Of a stretch of 64,000 nt of DNA, positions 57,181-64,000 are shown piece after piece. Source of the DNA: Cytidiella melzeri (taxonomy: Eukaryota; Basidiomycota; Agaricomycetes; Polyporales; Irpicaceae); contig JABYQR010000039.1 of assembly GCA_022592445.1 (NCBI GenBank), forward strand, positions 1-64,000, read 5' to 3'. The notes under the pieces were generated by a model. That model saw only the letters and a list, made by a program, of their open reading frames with translations. It was not told where the DNA came from and did no database searches. Made by a program: the position numbers and the translations under genes. Each line of letters begins with the position of its first letter. The first letter of the stretch is position 1.

Positions 57181-57675
57181 ATGCTGATATTTTCTGTGCC
57201 AGACGTGATATACACGAGAATATCTGCAGAGGAGACTATTCCTTTGCGGCACAGCGTACTGTGGCCAGATCAACCGGTATCTTACGTTCTTCTCCCTGAA
57301 GACGCGTCGGGGTTTCACTATGGAGCTATTATGCGTACTACCGACGAGGCCATAGAATGCAGCACCCCGGTAGCGGTCATATCGCTTTTCAAGGAAGCTT
57401 TGCCAGCCACTACGGATTCACAGACTCCGAGCCAGCCAGCCGCAAGATTTCGAAAATTCGCATGCGAACCTGCGCAGCAAGGACATGGTATAGGAACAGG
57501 CTTGTTACGCCACGTATTCGAGGTCGCGAAACACGAACTGGATTGCTCAGTGATATGGTGCGATGCGAGAATGAAAACCGCAGCGTGGTACGAGCGGCGA
57601 GGAATGCAGCGATTCGGGGATGTGTTCTACAAAGGGCCTATAGAGTATGTCCGAATGAAGATAGACCTATCGTGA
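57181..57675 (+). CDS. GNAT-family N-acetyltransferase
   Basis: Single exon, 164 residues. FRKFACEPAQQGHGIGTGLL (about residues 91-110) contains the acetyl-CoA pyrophosphate-binding motif QxxGxG/A. It is followed by CDARMKTAAWYERRGMQRFG, the usual final helix and strand of the fold. Such small GNATs acetylate small molecules or protein N-termini; the substrate is unknown. An upstream exon is possible, but this ATG gives a complete fold. Confidence 0.8.
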   Translation: MLIFSVPDVIYTRISAEETIPLRHSVLWPDQPVSYVLLPEDASGFHYGAIMRTTDEAIECSTPVAVISLFKEALPATTDSQTPSQPAARFRKFACEPAQQGHGIGTGLLRHVFEVAKHELDCSVIWCDARMKTAAWYERRGMQRFGDVFYKGPIEYVRMKIDLS

Positions 57676-57924
57676 TGAGGAGACAGTCTAGGTGGGATTG
57701 TGGTACTGTAGAAAAATATAAGTACTACGGTGTGTCCGGAATAGAAAGGGTAGCATTCACTTGAGGTGGGCGTAGGTTGCTTTAGCCCTATCGGTTTGCG
57801 CTACTTGCGTAGCTGGGACAACTCCATGAACACAGAAGGTACCCGTGTATCCTAAACAGTCGTCATGCAACGCATAAGGTACGGGAAGCAACGCAAGGGG
57901 ACGAGAAGGTATATCCCACAGGTT

Positions 57925-58492
57925 TCACACCTGCAATATGAGCACCAGCAGCCCAATTTCAACCGTCGCCACCACTACTGCCACCGCGATCACAATCCAT
58001 CCAGCAGTGACAAACGGCCTTCCAAATATTCGCTTCCCAGTCTGTCCGACGGTTTTAATAGGGTTGCGCAACGATGTATGATTCCGACTGCTGTCTGCAA
58101 AATCGTGTTGCGAGTAGCGCCCGCGGAAGAAGGCGATGATGTAGAGCATGCAGGCAAGGACAATGTACACCATCCCAACTGGAGGCCTGTTGTGAGAAGT
58201 ACTGCCGAGAATGAGAAGGATATACGGACGTACTGCGACGAAACCGTTTGTCGAATAATCGCAAGATAGTCAAAGCATATCCCAAATTAGCGAGGGCGCT
58301 GCGTGCATATGCACCGTCAAACGTCCTTTGGCGAGCCCGTATCTCCACTAGATGCCAGGCGAAAGTTCAAACGTTTGCTCATTGGCCGCTGCGCTCTGAA
58401 GCATGCAGCTCACCGAGCTCATTGAGGTCGGCAGGATAAAAGGAGTACGCCCGCTGGCCGCTACCCTGCAGTGAGTAGCAGAGCTCATACAT
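57925..58492 (-). CDS. DUF202 small membrane protein
   Basis: Three exons (58492-58414, 58347-58230, 58186-57925) give 152 residues. The core IRARQRTFDGAYARSALANL is the DUF202 (YidH/Vtc1-like) pattern, followed by hydrophobic spans LGYALTILRLF, VGMVYIVLACMLYIIAFF and, at the C-terminus, WIVIAVAVVVATVEIGLLVL. DUF202 is found in small membrane proteins and in the Vtc polyphosphate complex; the exact role here is not known. The second donor was chosen for phase. It is divergent from GLO3, with 260 bp between the starts. Confidence 0.7.
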
Positions 58493-58752
58493 TGAGGATT
58501 AACATACTGATAGAGGTGATGTGGCCGTGCTTGCTGGGTCATGATTGTGTTGAGGGATACTGTATGAAGAAGGGTTTGTTGCGGTAATATCCCACAATAT
58601 CCCGGTTTGTCACAGTTGTGACAATGTAACGCCAATACGTGTCTAATGTGACCCGTAACAAGATGCCAAATCTCAAAGTTGCCACCACTGCACCGCTCAC
58701 CATCGTCCATAACCGATTTCTACCTACAGCCCCCGAAACTATTCTCGCAGAC

Positions 58753-60456
58753 ATGGCAGACCCAACCAAGGCGGAGACTGAGCAAGTCTTCAAAGTCCTG
58801 ATGGGACAAAAGGCGAACAAGGTACGTCCTGCTCTGCACTACTGCAGCTCGGACGTTCTGAAGTAAGATGCAGATGTGCTTTGATTGTCAAGCAAGGAAC
58901 CCGACATGGTCGAGTGTTACTTTCGGTGTCTATATTTGCCTCGAGTGCTCCAGCAACCACCGTAACATGGGCGTGCACATTTCCTTCGTGCGGTGCGTCT
59001 TTCGCAGTACGACCGTCGACCTTGACTTGGCCTCATATCGGTTGTAGATCAACCAACTTGGACAGTTGGCAGCTACATCAGCTACGAACTATGAAAGTCG
59101 GAGGAAATGCGTCTGCGAGGGACTTCTTTACAAAGCATGGCGGGTCGACTCTGCTTGCTGATTCCGACACCAAGAAAAAGTATTCCAGTCGAGTTGCTGA
59201 ACTATACAAGGAAGAACTTGCGAAGCGTGTAAAGGATGATGCAGCCACGTATGCGCCCATTAGCTATCCCAGAGACAAATAGCTCACGTTCTTGCAGGTA
59301 CCCGACGCGTATTTTCTTGGAAGGCATGGACACAACAGCTCCTGCTACAGCCAGTCCCGCTGCAAATGACGACGACTTTTTCTCTTCGTGGGACAAACCA
59401 GCCGCAAAACCAGCCAGTTCAGCGCCATCTACTCCCACCAGCGTACCTGTTATCGGTCGTCCCGCGTCTGCTACTACGGGACCGCGCACGATCAGTTCCT
59501 CATCACTACGCTCTAACACAACTCCTGGCTCGAGACCTGGATCGAAGCTTGGTGCCTCCCGACTCAACTCTTCGTCTGTGGCGTCTGCATCAGCCGGCTC
59601 TGCGAGTGCTGCGCCGAAGAAATCGAGACTAGGTGGTCTGGGAGCGAAGAAGACCGCTGCGCCCATCGACTTTGCCGAGGCTGAGCGCAAAGCAGCGGAA
59701 GATGCGGAGAGAATCAAACAGCTTGGGTATGATAGAGAGCGGGAACGTCTAGAGGAGGAGGAGAAGGCGAAGAAGGCTGCCGAAGACGCAAAGATATCCC
59801 TTTCATCTCGTGCACAAGCTTCGTCTTCAAACGGAAAGGCTGCTGTGGCACCGGCACAGGCGAAGCCGTTGGGCAACGCCAATGATATGGAGCGTTTAGG
59901 CATGGGCATGAAGAGGCTTGGGTTTGGCGCTCTGCCTGCAGCACCTACTGCTAGAGCCAGGTATGTGTCACCAAAACTGACTTCCGATTGTGACATTTAT
60001 ACATGACTATGTAGCTCTGCCGATGTGGATGCCCCGACGACCGCTCGCGAGAAGTTCGGCAACCAAAAGGCCATTTCATCTGACATGTACTTTGGTAGAA
60101 ACTCATACGACCCTGCTGCGGTCAGTGAAGCGCAAACGAGACTACAGTCATTCACAGGAGCTACCTCCATCTCTTCTAACCAATACTTTGGTCGTGAAGA
60201 GGACGAGACGCAAGGGTTACCGGGTGGTGGCGAGGGTGTCCTCGCTGACGGCACGCTTTCGAACCTGGAGATGACTGCGCGGGACGCTGTTTCTCGTATC
60301 CTCGCAAATCCCGATGTTCAGAATGCTGCAGAGTCTATCCGCGCGGGCGCGTTAAAGGTGCGTTTGTGTGTCACTACTGTCAAACTGAGAACTGCTTTTC
60401 TCATGGAGGCCGTATCGTAGCTATCCGATTATCTCGCCACAATGTCAGAGCGTTAA
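58753..60456 (+). CDS. GLO3: ARF GTPase-activating protein Glo3 (ArfGAP2/3 type)
   Basis: Six exons (58753-58821, 58874-58992, 59048-59248, 59298-59960, 60015-60357, 60421-60456) give 476 residues. The ArfGAP zinc finger is CFDC...CLEC (Cx2Cx16Cx2C) near residue 25-50, with the catalytic Arg in [30 protein letters not shown] follows. The middle is Ser/Pro/Ala-rich with a Lys/Glu coiled coil. The C-terminus carries the Glo3 motif ([13 protein letters not shown] and [10 protein letters not shown] repeats). It stimulates GTP hydrolysis by Arf1 on COPI vesicles for Golgi-to-ER transport. Confidence 0.93.
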
Positions 60457-60620
60457 GCGGCCCAAGACACAATCCTTATGTCCTTAAATCTCCATATGTG
60501 TACCTTTCGGGAGTTAGAATTCAAGATGGGATGGTTATCACTGGGGGGTTTCCCCATCTTGCAGGACTCCAGTTGCGATGTAGCAGACTCGCACGATAGG
60601 AGAGCACGGATTGAGAATTT

Positions 60621-61443
60621 CTACTTCAAAAGCTCTTCTACCACCCTATCATCGTTGATCTTAGCAACATTGGCACCCCTGTAGTTTAATCTTCGCAAGG
60701 CGTCAATCTGTGTACCACCGTGAGTTTGTGCGCAGTCAAGAAAGCTGCAAAACATACCACTTTACTACGTTCAAAGCCAAGCGACTCAAACTGATCGACA
60801 TGCGCCCTTTCCAATCCAGCCATCGCAATCTCATCCTGCTTCTGCCCTGGTACCCCTACCTTCCCTGGCCCACCTGCGTACACCTTGGTCCAATATCGAG
60901 CAGTCTCCTCGAAACTGCCCTTGCTTGTCAGGTAATGCTTGGCCACTTCTGCGTCTTGAGGGTCATTCGGTTCCGGTGAGCATAACAATGATTGCAGGGA
61001 GATCAAGGTGGATTTCAGAGTGAGAACAGGAGACCAGGCGTCTTTGAGGATGTCTAGGCAGATCGCGCCAGACGCAGAGGAGACGTTGGGGTGGTAGATC
61101 TTTGTGAGAAATTTCATCTTGACAGGCTGGAAGGGATACGAGTCTGGGATTACGATGTCCTGGGTCATAACATGAATACGCCATGCAACGTAATGAAGGG
61201 GATTATATAGCTTACCACCTCGAAGTGGCCACCCTCGTAAGGCGTGCCGTCAGGACCACTGAACGACCCCTTCAGATGATAGGGCGAGTTATCGATGAGG
61301 TTTATTGTTATGTTGGATGACTTGTCATTCTTGCAGTCTGCAGAGTTGAAGTGTGAGTCCCGAGTGGCCTTGCAGATCCCGACGAGCGGAATGCGCTTAC
61401 CTGCGATTTCCTTGTTCACGCGACGAAGGCGAGCGTCCGACAT
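60621..61443 (-). CDS. UBC1: Ubiquitin-conjugating enzyme E2 with C-terminal UBA domain
   Basis: Four exons (61443-61401, 61337-61216, 61159-60758, 60707-60621) give 217 residues, as in yeast Ubc1 and human UBE2K. The UBC fold has [31 protein letters not shown] (HPN and the active-site Cys) and [18 protein letters not shown]. The C-terminal UBA domain is split by the last intron ([11 protein letters not shown] joined to [18 protein letters not shown]). It builds K48-linked ubiquitin chains. It is convergent with GLO3, with 164 bp between the stop codons. Confidence 0.95.
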
Positions 61444-62462
61444 GATGAAGCGTGAAGGGATACAAGAATAGTTGGCTAAAATATACAGTGGTGGTAAACA
61501 GATAGAAAATTGAGGCGTTGAGAACGTGAGGGTCGTGTACAGGGAAGAGCTGGAAATTGTGAAGTCGCTGCCAATGGGTCTTGCACACTCTGAGTCGGCA
61601 TCGCCCGAATCGCACTTGGACCTGCACAACGACCGTTGTAACTCTACGGCTCGAGTCTGCTTGTACATGGCTCTTTCTTGGCAGTTATGTGAGAAGTGTT
61701 ACTCAGTATAAGCATCTCATGCTTGGCTTGAAGGTGAGATTCGTGCCATTTTCTGAGCAAGTCGAGTAGTACATCCGGCTGACACTCTGTCATAGCAGTT
61801 TCACAGGTTGAACTAGTTCGAGCCCTGATTGCTCATTCAACGTTCAATCTGGCACAGAGTCTAGTCAACTCAAGCCGTTAGCGCAGCTGCATCAAGGAAG
61901 AAATGTCATGCCCGGATTGTCATTGACTAGCTGCTTACACCGACTCTTCGAACGTTAGGGATCATGCCAGCGAACCAAATGCTACTACATAATGTTAGTT
62001 CCCATATAGTTTGGGGCTTCAAGCACTTTGAGAAGGTGGTCATACGCGATGTATACGCGGCGTAGGTTCTATACTATACAGCGCACACCACCAATTTGCC
62101 GACGGAGTGCAGCGGCAGCATAATCCTGTACAGCAGTGTTAAGTTATGAGTAAGTTTGTGCACTTTATCGGTTGTACGTCGGGTTCATTCGCTGAACATA
62201 ACGATTGAAGCATTAGGTTTCGGAATACAGCTCGGTAGTAACATCGCCTCGTGCTCTAACTTCTTCGCGCATCCATTACTCTCGTGCATCTGAGTCAAAT
62301 CAACTATCCCTCGGTTCTGAATGTGAGCAACTGTCTTGCTCCACCGGCCTACATCCGAGGTTGTAGCTGAGTGGATATATACGACGTCTGTGGCAATATC
62401 TTATAAGACGACAGGTCCTGAAGATAGTTCAAGTCAACCCATCTCGTGGAATATTTCCTGAC
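61444..62462. other. Intergenic about 1 kb, no gene seen
   Basis: Divergent promoter region between UBC1 and the GH12 gene. No frame with a domain. Confidence 0.5.
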
Positions 62463-63639
62463 ATGATTTTTTCATTCATCACTCTCGCCCTAGCCTCATT
62501 GGCGACTACCGTTTGCCATGGGCAGACCATCGCGGGTCAATTTGACTGTATGCCTGCTGGAGCTTTCACCCTTTGCCAGAACCTCTGGGGAGAATGTACG
62601 TCTGTAGTCCCAAATTGTGCGGTATGTAACTCGCTCATATAATGCGTGCTTTTACAGCTGCTGGCGTTGGAGGCCAAAATTCAACTCTGCTTAGCATCAA
62701 TGGTGATAGCGTGTCATGGGCAACCAATTGGACCTGGGCTAACGGCCCCAATAACGTTAAGAGCTGTGCGTTGATATATGTTGATAGCAGATAGCAATAC
62801 CTATCCTAATTTTCCTAGATGCGAATGTTCTTCAGAACACCGCTATGGGTATGCAGGTGTGTTGTGTTCATACACTGCATACATAATGCTACGAAGCTGA
62901 TTTTGCCCATCACAGCTGTCGGCAGTCACAACTGCCCCAACCTCCTGGCAGTGGACCTACCTTACACAGTCTCAGGGCCTTCGTGCAGATGTCTCGTAAG
63001 TCCATCTGTTGTTTGTTTACTGCTTTGGGCCATAATCTTCTGTAGGTACGATATCTGGTTTGGCAAAGCCCAGTCAGGTAGCCCTGCTACGTCAGCTTCT
63101 TCTTATGAAATGTAGGTTTTCTATTCCAAGGAAATGACACAGTCTACTCATATTTACTCCTTCGCAGCATGATATGGCTCTCTGGCCTTGGCGGGTAAGT
63201 GCATAACTCTCATCATCCAACTGCTACTAACTTCCCGCTGGAAGTATCCAACCTGTCGGCTCCCAAATCCTCAGCGGCTTGAACATTGCCGGCCACACGT
63301 GGAACTTGTGGAAGGGCCCCAACGCGAATTGGCAGGTCCTATCCTTCGTCAGCGCCAGTGGGGACATTACAGACTTCAACGCAGACCTCAACGCCTTTTT
63401 CCGTGAGTCTACGCTCGCTCCAACCTTGCCGCATTGTTAAGATAACCCGTTCCGCAGAATATCTTGTGCAGAGCCAGGGTGTGGCGTCGTCACAGGTACG
63501 CCTACTCTATTCTAAGTTTGTCTCAACCGCAGCTAAGCTTCTTTCTCAGTACATCCAAGCGATACAAACTGGCACGGAAGCCTTCGTCGGCTCGGCTGAC
63601 TTGTTGATACATAACTTCAACGTTACCGTAAACGTTTAA
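62463..63639 (+). CDS. Secreted glycoside hydrolase family 12 (endoglucanase/xyloglucanase)
   Basis: Nine exons (62463-62595, 62658-62765, 62819-62856, 62916-62995, 63046-63111, 63168-63194, 63245-63402, 63458-63495, 63550-63639) give 245 residues, the usual GH12 size. Residues 1-20 are a signal peptide (MIFSFITLALASLATTVCHG). The beta-jelly-roll has WTWANGPNNVKSY, SWQWTYLTQS, YDIWFGKA, EIMIWLSGLGG with the catalytic nucleophile Glu, and GTEAF with the acid/base Glu. It cuts beta-1,4-glucan or xyloglucan outside the cell. I see no cellulose-binding module. Exons are very small (down to 27 nt). Confidence 0.92.
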
Positions 63640-63921
63640 CTTGTATGTAGTACGGGTGCAGGTATGCTCCTCATGCAATATATTGACGTGGCCGTGAGTG
63701 TGAAAGTGCACGAAGGACTTGAGTCGTGCAGCAGACCGGTGATGTGATATTTTGCTCCGGATTAGGCAGGTCTGGTAGAACGAACGCTCCAGCTGACCTC
63801 AACCCCGTGGTATCGGTCTTTCCCACCATGTCGTTTGAGAGCGAATGTTTCATTTTTGCGGTCGTCTGTACAATCCTTCCTTTCGGCGGGGTTGCACTGG
63901 ACTTCATCTTCAAGTTTAATC
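63640..63921. other. Intergenic, no gene seen
   Basis: GH12 3' region and leader of the following gene. Confidence 0.45.
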
Positions 63922-64000
63922 ATGCAAACCACAGCTTCTCTGTTCTTGAACACTCTGGCGCGAGCTGGAGTCACTCATGCGTTCGTCAACTGGGGCAATG
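63922..64000 (+). CDS. Thiamine-diphosphate-dependent enzyme, N-terminal fragment (cut by window end)
   Basis: The frame from the ATG at 63922 reads MQTTASLFLNTLARAGVTHA then FVNWGN and runs off the end. A helix followed by GVTHAFVNWGN is the start of the TPP-enzyme N-terminal domain (acetolactate synthase, oxalyl-CoA decarboxylase and related). Only 26 residues are visible, so the exact enzyme cannot be named. An overlapping minus-strand frame (63762-63974) has no domain. Confidence 0.6.
   Translation, partial: MQTTASLFLNTLARAGVTHAFVNWGN

Overview
This window looks like nuclear DNA of a filamentous basidiomycete, most likely an agaricomycete. The reasons are dense genes cut by many 45-75 bp GT-AG introns, single-copy fungal housekeeping genes (SHE9, HUT1, HIS1, HEM13, RHO1, GLO3, UBC1), a GH12 cellulase-type enzyme, an agaricomycete-style F-box protein, and LTR and foldback transposon traces. 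There are no bacterial operons. I saw no rRNA, tRNA or CRISPR array by eye.

Layout. 1-3640 is a transposon-rich flank: degenerate repeats, a complete solo LTR (1796-2304, 5-bp target duplication) and a 422-bp near-perfect palindrome with CACTG ends (3219-3640). 3835-18459 is a compact block: SHE9 (mitochondrial inner membrane), a DUF4203 membrane protein, NADPH-cytochrome P450 reductase, a membrane-anchored SET protein, a PIG3-like quinone oxidoreductase, the ER nucleotide-sugar transporter HUT1, a STYX-like pseudophosphatase and the zinc GTPase ZNG1. 19488-21012 holds a predicted secreted protein made of twenty-one 20-residue Arg/Asp/Gly-rich repeats. It is followed by about 3.5 kb with no supported gene.

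24549-41217 contains an M16 metallopeptidase, RHO1, an O-fucosyltransferase-like protein, HEM13, a coiled-coil protein, a short-chain dehydrogenase, HIS1 and a conserved fungal protein of unknown function. 42114-52665 contains an MCT-type transporter, the EB1 homologue, an F-box protein, a small Ser/Thr-rich protein and an 18-exon chitin synthase whose reading frame appears to need a one-nucleotide exon. 53460-64000 contains a tandem pair of TPR genes, a GNAT acetyltransferase, a DUF202 protein, GLO3, UBC1, a secreted GH12 enzyme and the first codons of a thiamine-diphosphate enzyme.

The genes do not form a single pathway. RHO1 and the chitin synthase both belong to cell-wall growth, HUT1, GLO3 and the O-fucosyltransferase-like protein to the secretory route, and EB1 to microtubules, but they are scattered. 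Points most worth checking are the one-nucleotide exon, the repeat protein, a possible exon-to-intron conversion in the second TPR gene, four GC-AG introns, and a frame break in the quinone oxidoreductase. Exon borders were read by eye from splice consensus and phase, and may be off by a few bases where noted.
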